From positions 1 through 61,572 of the forward strand of contig CALLDR010000175.1 in the NCBI GenBank assembly GCA_937997955.1: a stretch of 61,572 nt of DNA, written 5' to 3'. Position 1 is the stretch's first letter. Every line of letters begins with the position of its first letter. Made by a program: the position numbers and the translations under genes. Under the pieces are notes generated by a model, which was given only the letters and a program-made list of their open reading frames with translations, was not told the origin of the DNA and searched no databases. Positions 15,710 to 24,707 of the stretch are shown here, in pieces. The stretch comes from an uncultured Emergencia sp. GTDB lineage: Bacteria > Bacillota > Clostridia > Peptostreptococcales > Anaerovoracaceae.

Positions 15710-15725
15710 GTTTTCCAGAGAAAAC
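15710..15725. repeat. Dispersed palindrome, copy 2
   Basis: GTTTTCCAGAGAAAAC, preceded by GAAAAT. It sits 207 bases from copy 1. Confidence 0.65.
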
Positions 15726-15727
15726 GC

Positions 15728-15845
15728 TTTGACCGACAGAAGAAACTTCGTTCAACAAAAAACCTTGACCGGCCGAAAACCCTTTGTTCAACAAAAAGCT
15801 CTGTTCGGCCGAAATCCCTTTGACCGGCCGAAAACTCCGCTCAGA
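15728..15845. repeat. 17-19-bp degenerate repeat, about 6 units
   Basis: Units alternate between forms like CTTTGACCGGCCGAAAAC and CTTTGTTCAACAAAAAG. It lies just outside the terminator of the V-ATPase operon. Confidence 0.6.
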
Positions 15846-15907
15846 AAAAGCTTTGCCGCAGCCTGGCGGTCTCCGCAGACAGCAAGCCTCATTCCAACAG
15901 ACCTCAT

Positions 15908-15937
15908 ATAAAAACCGGCCGCCATACGGCGGCCGGC
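15908..15937 (-). terminator. Intrinsic terminator of the V-ATPase operon
   Basis: On the minus strand CCGGCCGCC-GTAT-GGCGGCCGG is followed by TTTTTATA. It begins a few bases after the stop codon of the last operon gene. Confidence 0.9.
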
Positions 15938-15942
15938 TCAGA

Positions 15943-16635
15943 TCACTCCGCGTACCTGCGGCAGCTTTCTTCATCTTGCTCTCGCTTCTCCTGAATGGAC
16001 TCAGCCAGCATCATATCCTTGACCTTCATCAGTCTGGTCTGGTTGCCGCGCTCGTTCTCATCAAGCTTCATCTGAATATACTTGATGGTAGCCTGCAGCT
16101 TCGGGATCATGACATATTCCAGAGCGTTGACCCGGCGGCGGGTCTTCTCCAGCTCTGCCGCCAGCAGCGCTGTCTCCTTCTCCTTTGCCGCCAGATCCAG
16201 CAGCATCGGAAACAGGTCCGCCAGGGCCGATATGGAATTGTCCAATTCTCCCGACGTCCGGGCGAAGCCGTACGGGAAGATGTTGGTAGGATCCTCCGCC
16301 GTGGTCTTGAAGGAGAACACCGGAACGTCTACGCTCATGATGTTCTTGTTCCCTACCTCCAGGATAACACCCTGCTTCGGAAACATGAGAGATTCCTCCA
16401 TGACCTCCTGGCTCATGATGGCGCTGGCAACCGTAAAGCTCTTATACACCACCGCCAGCCGGTTCTCTACCTCCTGGCGAAGCCGGCCATTTTCCCGTGC
16501 CAGCTCCAGGAATTCCTTCATCAGCTCGTCCCGCTTGTCCTTCATCAGCTTGTGGCCGCGGGTAGCGGTCTTCAGCCGTTTCTTCAGAGACGTGAGCATC
16601 ATCCGGGTAGGATTCACATTCATTCTTTCAGCCAT
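15943..16635 (-). CDS. ntpD: V-type ATPase subunit D (central stalk)
   Basis: This 230-residue coiled-coil protein is the rotor shaft inside the A3B3 head. The N-terminal VNPTRMMLTSLKKRLKTATRGHKLMKDKRDELMK region (shown here in part) and the C-terminal RRRVNALEYVMIPKL motif near residue 165 are typical of subunit D. The C-terminal 25 residues are charged and somewhat longer than usual. It is the last gene of the operon, 10 bases after subunit B, and is followed by a strong terminator. Confidence 0.94.
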   Translation of the reverse strand: MAERMNVNPTRMMLTSLKKRLKTATRGHKLMKDKRDELMKEFLELARENGRLRQEVENRLAVVYKSFTVASAIMSQEVMEESLMFPKQGVILEVGNKNIMSVDVPVFSFKTTAEDPTNIFPYGFARTSGELDNSISALADLFPMLLDLAAKEKETALLAAELEKTRRRVNALEYVMIPKLQATIKYIQMKLDENERGNQTRLMKVKDMMLAESIQEKREQDEESCRRYAE

Positions 16636-16645
16636 GAATCATCAC

Positions 16646-18013
16646 CTACCCTAAATATTTTTCGATATACTCGTCTTTGATTCTCTTCAATTCGCTCTTA
16701 GGCAGCAGCTTCAGCAGCTCCCAGCCCAGATTCAAAGTATCTTCGATGGTTCTGTCAGTTTCATATCCCTGGGATACGTACTGTTTTTCAAACTCCTGGC
16801 TGAACTTGGCGTACATCAGGTCGATCTCCGTCAGCGCCGCTTCGCCCAGGATCGTCATCAGTTCCAGGCACTCCTTGCCGCGGGCGTAAGCCGCGAACAG
16901 CTGGTTCATGGTATCCGCGTGATCCTCACGGGTCTTGCCTGTTCCGATGCCCTTATCCTTCAGACGGGACAGGGACGGCAGTACGTCGATCGGCGGTTTG
17001 ATGCCCTTTCTGTACAGTTCACGGGACAGAATGATCTGGCCCTCCGTGATGTATCCGGTCAGGTCAGGGATCGGGTGCGTCTTGTCGTCTTCCGGCATGG
17101 TCAGGATCGGAATCATGGTGATAGATCCTTCCTGGCCTCTCTTACGGCCGGCTCTCTCATACATGGTAGCCAGGTCCGTATACAGGTAGCCCGGATATCC
17201 GCGGCGGCCCGGTACTTCCTTACGGGCGGCGGATACCTCACGAAGGGCTTCCGCGTAGTTGGTAATATCCGTTAAGATGACCAGCACGTGCATGCCCAGG
17301 TCAAAGGCCAGGTATTCCGCGGCCGTCAGGGCCATACGCGGCGTAGCGATACGCTCTACCGCCGGGTCGTTGGCCAGGTTCATGAACATGACCGTTCTGT
17401 CGATGGCGCCGGTGCGGCGGAAGTCGGCCGCGAAGAAGTCAGCCTCTTCGTAGGTGATGCCGATGGCCGCGAAGACTACGGCAAAGTTGCTCTCGCCTCC
17501 GATAACCTTCGCCTGACGGGCGATCTGCGCCGCAAGCTCCGCGTGAGGCAGACCGGATCCGGAGAAGATCGGCAGCTTCTGGCCTCTTACCAGGGTGTTC
17601 AGTCCGTCGATGGCGGAAACGCCGGTCTGTATGAACTCAGCCGGATAGTCTCTGGCCGCCGGGTTCATCGGCAGGCCGTTGATGTCCAGCTTCTTTTCCG
17701 CGATAATGTCAGGACCGCCGTCCTTTGGCCGTCCCATACCGTCAAAGACGCGGCCCAGCATCTCCGGCGATACCGCCAGCTGAGTGCCTTTGCCTAGGAA
17801 CTTGACGGAGGACTCCTTCAGGTTGATGCCCGCTGCGCTCTCAAAGAGCTGCACCAGGGCGTCGCTGCCGTTGATCTCCAGCACCTTGCAGAGTCTCTTC
17901 TCTCCGCTGGGCAGAATGATCTCTCCCAGCTCATCATAGGTGACGTTTTCTACATTCTTGACCAGCATCAAAGGCCCTGCAACTTCTGATATGGTCTTAT
18001 ATTCTTTCATCAT
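16646..18013 (-). CDS. ntpB: V-type ATPase subunit B (non-catalytic)
   Basis: This 455-residue protein forms the head with subunit A. It has the family segments GLPHAELAAQIARQAKV (about residue 153) and GRRGYPGYLYTDLATMYERAGR (about 270), and lacks a full Walker A, as is normal for the regulatory subunit. Its start overlaps the end of subunit A by 17 bases, which suggests translational coupling and a near 1:1 ratio. Confidence 0.96.
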   Translation of the reverse strand: MMKEYKTISEVAGPLMLVKNVENVTYDELGEIILPSGEKRLCKVLEINGSDALVQLFESAAGINLKESSVKFLGKGTQLAVSPEMLGRVFDGMGRPKDGGPDIIAEKKLDINGLPMNPAARDYPAEFIQTGVSAIDGLNTLVRGQKLPIFSGSGLPHAELAAQIARQAKVIGGESNFAVVFAAIGITYEEADFFAADFRRTGAIDRTVMFMNLANDPAVERIATPRMALTAAEYLAFDLGMHVLVILTDITNYAEALREVSAARKEVPGRRGYPGYLYTDLATMYERAGRKRGQEGSITMIPILTMPEDDKTHPIPDLTGYITEGQIILSRELYRKGIKPPIDVLPSLSRLKDKGIGTGKTREDHADTMNQLFAAYARGKECLELMTILGEAALTEIDLMYAKFSQEFEKQYVSQGYETDRTIEDTLNLGWELLKLLPKSELKRIKDEYIEKYLG

Positions 18014-19784
18014 CGTCTTCAGCCTCCTTACTGATCAGTTCCGCGACCTGACGGCGGAGCTCCGCAAGGGTCTCCTCATAGGCAGCGTCGATCTTCGCCT
18101 CTTCAATATACTTAAATCTTCCGATAGATTCTCTTACCGGCAGAGTTACCAGCTGGTTGAACGGCGCGCCTTTTGCCACCGCGTCCTTTGCCAGCTCATA
18201 GTAGCTCAGGATCAGCTTCAGCATCTTCACCTGCTTGTTCAGCGAGGTATAGGTATCCACCTCGTGGAAGGAGTTCTGATGCAGATAGTCCTCACGGATA
18301 GATTTGCTGGCCTCCAGCTTGATTCTGTCCTCGAAGGACAGGGCGTCCACGCCGACCAGCTGTACGATTTCGTCCAGCTCAGCCTCTTCCTGCAGCAGCA
18401 TGATCGCTTCCTGACGCATCTGCGGGAACTCGCGGCTGACGTTTTCCTCATACCACTTGGTCAGACGGTCCACGTACAGAGAATAGCTCTGCAGCCAGTT
18501 GATGGCCGGGAAGTGGCGCTTGTACGCCAGGGAGGAATCCAGGCACCAGAACACTTTGACGATACGCAGAGTAGCCTGGGATACAGGCTCCGAGATATCG
18601 CCGCCCGGAGGGGATACCGCGCCGATGGCGGACAGGGCTCCCAGACGGCCTTCCTTACCCAGAGAAACGGTACGTCCCGCTCTTTCATAGAACTGGGCCA
18701 GTCTCGACGCCAGGTAAGCAGGATAGCCTTCTTCGCCCGGCATCTCTTCCAGACGTCCAGACATTTCACGAAGCGCCTCCGCCCATCTGGACGTGGAGTC
18801 AGCCATCAAAGCTACGGAGTAGCCCATGTCTCTGAAGTATTCCGCGATGGTGATGCCTGTGTAGATAGACGCCTCACGGGCAGCTACCGGCATATCGGAG
18901 GTGTTGGCGATGAGCACGGTACGCTTCATCAAAGATTCTCCGCTGCGAGGGTCCTTCAGTTCCGGGAATTCCATCAGTACGTCCGTCATTTCGTTTCCCC
19001 GCTCGCCGCAGCCGATGTACACTACGATATCAGCGTCAGCCCACTTGGCCAGCTGATGCTGTGTTACGGTCTTGCCGGAGCCGAACGGTCCCGGGATAGC
19101 CGCTACGCCGCCCTTTGCGATCGGGAACAGCGTATCGATGACACGCTGGCCTGTGATCAAAGGCATTTCCGGCACTAATTTTTCCTTATACGGACGTCCC
19201 CGTCTGACCGGCCACTTCTGCATCATGGTCAGTTCAGCCACAGTGCCGTCCTCTTTCTTCACTTTGCAGACCACGTCCTCCACGGTAAATTCGCCGCTTT
19301 CGATGCTTTCCACGACGCCGCTGACGCCGTAAGGCACCATGATCTTCTGCTGGACGACCACCGTCTCCTGCACAGTTCCGATGACGTCTCCGGCCTCAAC
19401 CGGATCGCCTGCCGCCACCGTCGGAACAAACTCCCACTTCTTTTCTCTGTCCAGAGAAGGCACGCTGATGCCGCGGGTAATGTTGGAGCCCGCTTTTTCA
19501 CGCATGGCTTCCAGAGGTCTCTGGATGCCGTCGTACATGGTTTCGATCAGGCCAGGCCCCAGCTCTACAGAGAGCTGCGCCCCTGTGGACACCACCGGCG
19601 CTCCCGGTCCGATGCCCGCCGTCTCTTCGTATACCTGAATGGAGGCCATATCGCCTCTCATCTCTATGATTTCACCGATCAGTCCCAGGTCGCCTACGCG
19701 GACCACGTCGAACATATCCGCGTCTTCCATGCCGGACGCAACGACCAGCGGGCCTGATACCTTTACAATTTTTCCTTGACTCAT
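17997..19784 (-). CDS. ntpA: V-type ATPase subunit A (catalytic)
   Basis: This 595-residue catalytic subunit has Walker A GPFGSGKT (about residue 230), ALMADSTSRWAEALREMSGR (about 325) and the long insert region (about 110-190) that marks V-type A subunits. It hydrolyses or makes ATP on the cytoplasmic face. The operon order G-I-K-E-C-F-A-B-D is the usual bacterial one. It starts one base after subunit F ends. Confidence 0.97.
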   Translation of the reverse strand: MSQGKIVKVSGPLVVASGMEDADMFDVVRVGDLGLIGEIIEMRGDMASIQVYEETAGIGPGAPVVSTGAQLSVELGPGLIETMYDGIQRPLEAMREKAGSNITRGISVPSLDREKKWEFVPTVAAGDPVEAGDVIGTVQETVVVQQKIMVPYGVSGVVESIESGEFTVEDVVCKVKKEDGTVAELTMMQKWPVRRGRPYKEKLVPEMPLITGQRVIDTLFPIAKGGVAAIPGPFGSGKTVTQHQLAKWADADIVVYIGCGERGNEMTDVLMEFPELKDPRSGESLMKRTVLIANTSDMPVAAREASIYTGITIAEYFRDMGYSVALMADSTSRWAEALREMSGRLEEMPGEEGYPAYLASRLAQFYERAGRTVSLGKEGRLGALSAIGAVSPPGGDISEPVSQATLRIVKVFWCLDSSLAYKRHFPAINWLQSYSLYVDRLTKWYEENVSREFPQMRQEAIMLLQEEAELDEIVQLVGVDALSFEDRIKLEASKSIREDYLHQNSFHEVDTYTSLNKQVKMLKLILSYYELAKDAVAKGAPFNQLVTLPVRESIGRFKYIEEAKIDAAYEETLAELRRQVAELISKEAEDDDERI

Positions 19785-20108
19785 CTATTTTTCACCTCCA
19801 AATAGTATGTCCGCTCCCACAGCACGTTCGACGGACTTTCTCACGTTGTCCATCCCTGTTCCCGAAGCTCCTTCTTTACCGGGAATCGGAATGATCGCCG
19901 GAAGTCTTGAGTCTTTATATTTATCGATGTCCCCCGTCAGCTCCGCTGCCAGTGTTTCCGTGATGTAAATAATCGCGTACTCCCCTTTGGCCAGCTGGTG
20001 AAGGACCTTTTTCGCTTCGTCGCTCTGGCTGCAGGGAAACACGTCCAGTCCTACGGCCTTAAAGCCCAGGACCGAATCCCTGTCGCCGATCACACCTATC
20101 TTATACAT
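19785..20108 (-). CDS. ntpG: V-type ATPase subunit F
   Basis: This 107-residue protein begins MYKIGVIGDRDSVLGFKAVG, the standard N-terminus of subunit F, and has IIYITETLA near residue 50. It binds subunit D in the central stalk and helps to regulate the motor. It overlaps subunit C by 8 bases and abuts subunit A. Length and sequence are normal. The symbol follows the Enterococcus hirae names, where subunit F is NtpG. Confidence 0.93.
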   Translation of the reverse strand: MYKIGVIGDRDSVLGFKAVGLDVFPCSQSDEAKKVLHQLAKGEYAIIYITETLAAELTGDIDKYKDSRLPAIIPIPGKEGASGTGMDNVRKSVERAVGADILFGGEK

Positions 20109-21129
20109 ATGGTTCCCTCAATCTTTCACCGATCTGTTCCGGGGAAGATCCGATCAGGATCCCCGTCAGAATGATACGCAGGTTGTCGATCTCGATCTCC
20201 TTGGCATACCAGTAGCCCGCAATAGGCACGATGCCGAAGGACTCGTATTTCGCCCGCTTGTTGAACTCCATCATCGCGTCGTCGCACAGCTTCTCAAAGA
20301 GGGCGAAGTCTCCCGTCTCCTTGATCTCCCTGCCGCCTTCAGCCATAGGATCTTTCAGGCCATAAGGGGCCAGCTTGTCAGCCAGCTGTGCAAAAGGCTC
20401 CTCGTAAGACGCGATAAAGAACTGCTCGCTGATGTTGCCTCCTGTCAGAAATACCTTCTGGAAGAAGGACCACGGCTTGTCGATCTGCCGCAGACGAACA
20501 AAGGTCTTCAGGTTGAGGATATCGATCTGCCGTTTGACGATGCCGATCAAAAACTCCTCGCCGGTAGCCTCTGCCGCCTCCAGCATCTGCTTATAGCAGG
20601 CTTTATCCATGATGATGTCGATCTCCTGCGGGTCCCCGCCTCTGCCAAACAGATCCACCGCTTCTATGATGGCTTCCTTCATATGGACCGGCATGAACAT
20701 GTAGTTTCTGTCGCGGACCATGGCGACCACGTGCTTCCAGTCCATGTCGCCGGTAGACACCAGCAGATCCTCAGACGGCGTAATCCCCAGGAACTCAGCC
20801 TTCAGGCAGACCTTTACGTTGTGATAGTCGTAAGGGAAGAGGCACATGGCCAGTTCCTTTCTCTCAGGCAGCGTATCATAGATCAGGTCGAAGAGCTTGT
20901 TCTGCTCCCGCCTGATGAAGGCTTCGATGTCTCCTTCGTGAACCTCCTTCGGCTCACCGTAGCCGAATTCCTGCAAAATGCTCTCGGCTGCGGCCAGATC
21001 CTTGCAGGAGGCCAGACGCATCATATCCTGCCGGTTCATCAGATTCTTGACGAAACTTCCTATATATGCATCCGCAAAGATGTATTCTTCTGTTTTGCGC
21101 TTTGCCATTGAATCTATCTCCTTACTCAA
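20101..21129 (-). CDS. ntpC: V-type ATPase subunit C (d-type)
   Basis: This 342-residue helical protein links the central stalk to the K ring. Conserved features include LFPYDYHNVKVCLKAEF (about residue 97) and YVRLRQIDKPWSFF-like helices near 215. The C-terminal YWYAKEIEIDNLRIILTG is a typical family end. It overlaps subunit E by 8 bases and subunit F by 8 bases. Confidence 0.92.
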   Translation of the reverse strand: MSKEIDSMAKRKTEEYIFADAYIGSFVKNLMNRQDMMRLASCKDLAAAESILQEFGYGEPKEVHEGDIEAFIRREQNKLFDLIYDTLPERKELAMCLFPYDYHNVKVCLKAEFLGITPSEDLLVSTGDMDWKHVVAMVRDRNYMFMPVHMKEAIIEAVDLFGRGGDPQEIDIIMDKACYKQMLEAAEATGEEFLIGIVKRQIDILNLKTFVRLRQIDKPWSFFQKVFLTGGNISEQFFIASYEEPFAQLADKLAPYGLKDPMAEGGREIKETGDFALFEKLCDDAMMEFNKRAKYESFGIVPIAGYWYAKEIEIDNLRIILTGILIGSSPEQIGERLREPYV

Positions 21130-21703
21130 ACAGCCGGGCCGCCACGTCTCCTACCAGCTCTTCTCTGGCCTCGTCCACCATGGCCTCTACAGCGCAGTTT
21201 ACGTAGACGGAACCCTTTTTCAGCAGGAATCCGCCTTTGATGTTTCTGGTCTCCTCAGATACCGTAAACCGGCTTCCCGGAATTGCTTCTGCCGCAGCCT
21301 CTGTCAGTCTGCCTCCGATGCGCTGCGCATCTGCCTCGTTGAGGATCAGCTCTCCCGAGCTTTCTCCCGCGGAGCTCAGCAGACGCACCAGAAAATCGAC
21401 GTAAGCGTCTGGTTCCATAGACGTGATCCTGTCTACGGCCTTGTCAAAGCAGTCAGCGATCAGCTTCTGCTTCTCCTCCAGCACGATCTTGCGTCCATCG
21501 ATGTCAGCCACAGCCTTCCTGCGGCTGATCAGCTTCTCTTTCTCGCTGCGGCCATCGGCTTCCGCCTGAGACAGGATTTTCTGTGCCTCAGCCCTGGCAT
21601 TGGCAAGAATCTCCTCCTGCGCCGCCCTGGACTGATCCAGCACAGCCTGCGCCTCTTCCTGCGCTTCGCCGATGATCTTCGATGTAATCTTTTCTATACT
21701 CAT
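21122..21703 (-). CDS. ntpE: V-type ATPase subunit E (peripheral stalk)
   Basis: This 193-residue protein has an N-terminal coiled coil rich in Ala, Glu and Lys (AQEEAQAVLDQSRAAQEEIL) and a C-terminal globular part (RNIKGGFLLKKGSVYVNCAVE), as in other E subunits. It pairs with subunit G to hold the head against rotation. It lies 19 bases after subunit K and overlaps subunit C. Confidence 0.92.
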   Translation of the reverse strand: MSIEKITSKIIGEAQEEAQAVLDQSRAAQEEILANARAEAQKILSQAEADGRSEKEKLISRRKAVADIDGRKIVLEEKQKLIADCFDKAVDRITSMEPDAYVDFLVRLLSSAGESSGELILNEADAQRIGGRLTEAAAEAIPGSRFTVSEETRNIKGGFLLKKGSVYVNCAVEAMVDEAREELVGDVAARLFE

Positions 21704-21722
21704 CTTTTGTCCACATCCTTCA

Positions 21723-22193
21723 TTAAATGCCCAGGTTGAACAGCATCAGGATGGAGATCAGCAGTGCGAAGATCGCATAGGTCTCTACCATAGCTGCATA
21801 GATGATGCCCTTTGCCATCTGGTCAGAACGCTTGCCCAGCAGCATGATGCCGGCCGCGGCGGTCTTGCCCTGCGCGATACCGGACCAGATGCCTACCAGT
21901 CCGATTGGAATACCGGACGCGAAGATATACAGTCCCTGAGATACGTCCAGATCCATCATGCCGCCGCCTAACAGACCGATACGGATGAAGATCAGGAAGG
22001 CCATCAGCAGGCCGTAGATGCCCTGTGTACCAGGCAGCGCCTGCAAAATCAGCGTCTTACCAAACTTCTTAGGGTCCTCAGCCAGAACCCCTGCCGCCGC
22101 CTGACCAGCGATACCTACGCCGATCGCGCTTCCTATACCAGCTAAAGCTGCAACTGCCGCACCAAGTAGTGCCCAAACATTTCCAGTAATCAT
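21723..22193 (-). CDS. ntpK: V-type ATPase rotor subunit K, with Na+-site residues
   Basis: This 156-residue, four-helix membrane protein is a duplicated-hairpin proteolipid. The Na+ ligands known from E. hirae NtpK (L61, T64, Q65, Q110, E139) are all present in register as L53, T56 and Q57 in ALPGTQG, Q108 in SGIAQGK and E137 in MVETYA. This argues for a sodium-motive enzyme, as far as sequence allows. Only the second hairpin has the carboxylate, as in other V-type rings. It starts 4 bases inside the end of subunit I. Confidence 0.95.
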   Translation of the reverse strand: MITGNVWALLGAAVAALAGIGSAIGVGIAGQAAAGVLAEDPKKFGKTLILQALPGTQGIYGLLMAFLIFIRIGLLGGGMMDLDVSQGLYIFASGIPIGLVGIWSGIAQGKTAAAGIMLLGKRSDQMAKGIIYAAMVETYAIFALLISILMLFNLGI

Positions 22194-24184
22194 TTCTTAC
22201 CTCCGTCTAAATCGCTCGTTAAGCGAACATATTTCGTATTTTTTCTGAATGGATCAAATTCCTCTCCGCCGTCCTCGTAGAACTTTCCAAAGAACTCAAT
22301 GTACTGCAGTCTGCTGGAATGGACGAACGCTCCCAGAGCGTTGATCGCCAGGTTGAAGGTGTGTCCGATGACGAACACCACCAGCAGTACGATGATTCCT
22401 ACGGCTCCGCCGCCTGCCAATGAGCCCATGGTGTTTACAACGGAAGCGATAACGCCCGTCGCCAGGCCCAGAGCCAGCAGTCTGGAATAGGACAGGATGT
22501 CCGAGATATAGCTTGTAATATTGTACAGCGCGGACAGACCGCCTGTGACCTTTCCGATGCCTTTGTTGTTCCGGCCCCCGGTCAGAAGCAGAATCAGCGC
22601 TCCCACGATGGCCATGTACATGCCCGGCTTCACCAGGGCCTCCGACAGGCTTCCGCCCGCCAGCCACATGGCGGCTCCCAGAATGACCAGATACCACGAG
22701 AAGATATCGCATATGGCGTCCACCAGCTGGCCCCGTTTGATCAGCATGGCCGCTTTGATGCCCATGCCCAGGAACAGGTGGATCACACCGAAGATCAGAG
22801 ACCAGATCAGAAGCCTGGTCGGATCGTCAATCGGATTGAACCAGATCGGCGAAATCGTAATCTCCTTGTTGAAAATGGTCCTGGCGGCCACCTCGAAGAA
22901 ATCTCCGAACCACCCGCCGAACAGGGCGCCCCAGAATACGGTGGAAACGCCGCAGTACATGAACATTTTGATCATCCGGTAGGTCATGCCCTCCAGGGCG
23001 AACTTTTTCAGTACGGCAAAGCACGCGATCGCGATGACCAGGCCGTAGCCCGCGTCGGACAGCATGATGCCGAAAAACATAGCGTAAAACAGCGCAAAAT
23101 ATTTTGTAGGGTCCACGCCTCTGTAGTCAGGCAGGGAATACATCTCCGTAATAGCCTCAAAAGGATAGACGAAGCTGTTGTTCTCCGTCAGCACCGGCAC
23201 TTCTTCGCCGTCCTCCGGATCTCTGTAGGCAAAGCAGCATTCCTTCGCCTCCAGCAGCTTGTCCACGGCTTCTGTGGCAGGCTCCGGCACCCAGCCTTCC
23301 AGGTGGAAGGTCCGCTTGCTCCGAAGCAGTCTGCCCTTGATCTTTTCCCGGTCCCGCTCTATGACCAGCTCGTCATAGAGGCACTCGATGCCGTCCTTCA
23401 GGCCTTCCAGATCAGAAATCTCCTTTTCCACCTGGACGCACCGGTTTTCCGTTTCCTGGATCTCCGCGAGGATTCTCTCTTTGTTTTCCGCGGCAGTCCC
23501 TGTCCAGCCCTTAAACGGCGTCGGCGTGTAACCGTGCTGCTTCAGAATGGACAGCACATCTTCCTGATCCTCTTTCATGGTCACTGCCACCAGGTAGATC
23601 AGATCCTTGTCTCTGCCAACCTCCGTCAGAGCCACAGCGTCTCTGCCGTCATGGACTCTCTCATTCATGGCGTTTACATCTGCGGCGGCAGGCACAACGC
23701 CCAGATTCACGGTGGTGTATCGGGTTTCTTCCAGCTCCAGCGGCAGGTCGAAGACGACCCACGGGCTGACAGCTGCCAGATCCGCCTGCTTCTTGTTGAT
23801 CCGCTCCCGCAGCTTGTGAAGCTCGTCGTTGCGTTTCAGGACCTCTCCGGCGTCGTCAAAGAGTTTCTCCCGGCCTTTGACGGTCTCTGCAAACGCTGAC
23901 TTTTTCATGGCTCTGCGAGTGAAGAACAGAGGGCTCTTGACTGTGGAGTACTTCTTCAGAGTATCCAGGGCGATGGACACGCGGTTGATATCTGCTTCCA
24001 GAGCAGCTACCTTCGCCTCATCTCCGTCCCGGACACCGAAGCTCTTCAGCGTCTCATCCTCTGCTAACCGCTGGCTCTGATCGGTGATCTGTACGACACC
24101 CGCTTCCATCAAATCGGATATGAGCGGTTCCTTTACAGCGTCAAGGCCGATAACAGCCAGCTTTTTCATTCTAATGATCGACAC
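22190..24184 (-). CDS. ntpI: V-type ATPase subunit I (a-type stator)
   Basis: This 664-residue protein has a soluble N-terminal half with coiled coils (about 1-330) and a C-terminal membrane half with about eight helices. It forms the ion half-channels facing the K ring. Typical motifs are MFFGIMLSDAGYG (about residue 365) and ILSYSRLLALGLATGVIA (about 555), in which the arginine is the conserved channel arginine. Its start overlaps the stalk gene by 14 bases. Confidence 0.95.
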   Translation of the reverse strand: MSIIRMKKLAVIGLDAVKEPLISDLMEAGVVQITDQSQRLAEDETLKSFGVRDGDEAKVAALEADINRVSIALDTLKKYSTVKSPLFFTRRAMKKSAFAETVKGREKLFDDAGEVLKRNDELHKLRERINKKQADLAAVSPWVVFDLPLELEETRYTTVNLGVVPAAADVNAMNERVHDGRDAVALTEVGRDKDLIYLVAVTMKEDQEDVLSILKQHGYTPTPFKGWTGTAAENKERILAEIQETENRCVQVEKEISDLEGLKDGIECLYDELVIERDREKIKGRLLRSKRTFHLEGWVPEPATEAVDKLLEAKECCFAYRDPEDGEEVPVLTENNSFVYPFEAITEMYSLPDYRGVDPTKYFALFYAMFFGIMLSDAGYGLVIAIACFAVLKKFALEGMTYRMIKMFMYCGVSTVFWGALFGGWFGDFFEVAARTIFNKEITISPIWFNPIDDPTRLLIWSLIFGVIHLFLGMGIKAAMLIKRGQLVDAICDIFSWYLVILGAAMWLAGGSLSEALVKPGMYMAIVGALILLLTGGRNNKGIGKVTGGLSALYNITSYISDILSYSRLLALGLATGVIASVVNTMGSLAGGGAVGIIVLLVVFVIGHTFNLAINALGAFVHSSRLQYIEFFGKFYEDGGEEFDPFRKNTKYVRLTSDLDGGKK

Positions 24185-24497
24185 TTGCTCCCACGATCCT
24201 TTCCGCGATGTAGTCTATCGCTAAATCTTGTTTTTTCAGAGCAGCGTCTATGACGTCCCTGCAGTCCGCTCTCGTCTTCGCGAGAAAGGCCTCATACTGC
24301 CGGTCCGACTCGGTCTGCCCTTCTGCGAGGAACGCGTCGTAGGCCTCTTTCCCCTTGGCCTTCGCGTCCTCAACCAGTTTCGCGGCTTCAGCCTTCGCAT
24401 CGGTCAAAGCCTGCTTGGCGTCCAGTTTGGCATTTTTCAGAATTTCTTCCGCCTTGCTTTCGCTTTCCTGGATCTTTGCCAGCTCTTCAGCAAACAC
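24171..24497 (-). CDS. ntpF: V-type ATPase subunit G/H (peripheral stalk)
   Basis: This 108-residue protein is almost entirely coiled coil (EILKNAKLDAKQALTDAKAE), as expected for the partner of subunit E. It starts with GTG at 24497, 10 bases after AGGAGG. An ATG in another frame lies between and is not used. It is the first gene of the operon; a TATAAT at 24576-24581 with a weak -35 is the best promoter candidate. Confidence 0.87.
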   Translation of the reverse strand: MFAEELAKIQESESKAEEILKNAKLDAKQALTDAKAEAAKLVEDAKAKGKEAYDAFLAEGQTESDRQYEAFLAKTRADCRDVIDAALKKQDLAIDYIAERIVGASVDH

Positions 24498-24575
24498 TGG
24501 TTCATCACCTCCTATCGGTCTCTTTCACTTTAAGCTTATTTATGAGCAAAAACAAAAATTCTTACCCTTATTTCA

Positions 24576-24604
24576 ATTATACCACTGGTTTACTCTACTA
24601 AACA
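24576..24604 (-). promoter_or_regulatory. Possible promoter of the V-ATPase operon
   Basis: TATAAT (24576-24581, minus strand) is preceded by TGTTTA at a 17-base distance; the -35 match is poor. The leader of about 75 bases is AT-rich. Confidence 0.35.
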
Positions 24605-24662
24605 ACAAAATTCGTCAATATTCGATTTCCTTTTTCGCAAGCAGCTATTGATATTATATACA

Positions 24663-24692
24663 GAAGGAGGCAGAAAAACTTCTGCCTCCTTC
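24663..24692 (-). terminator. Perfect hairpin after the coiled-coil secreted protein gene
   Basis: GAAGGAGGCAGAA and TTCTGCCTCCTTC form a 13-bp stem with a four-base loop. There is no good T run on the minus strand, so the terminator call rests on stem strength and position 15 bases after the gene. Confidence 0.6.
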
Positions 24693-24707
24693 AAGTTGCT
24701 TCATGTA

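Larger units (their letters stand above)
15351..15907. other. Gene-free stretch with dispersed palindromes and an 18-bp repeat
   Basis: No credible gene lies in these 557 bases. It holds two copies of a 16-bp palindromic repeat (15503-15518 and 15710-15725, 207 bases apart) and an AT-rich spacer. About 15728-15845 is a degenerate repeat of 17-19 bases alternating GACCGGCCGAAA and GTTCAACAAAAA words. The long open frames here are translations of the repeats without ribosome-binding sites. Confidence 0.6.
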
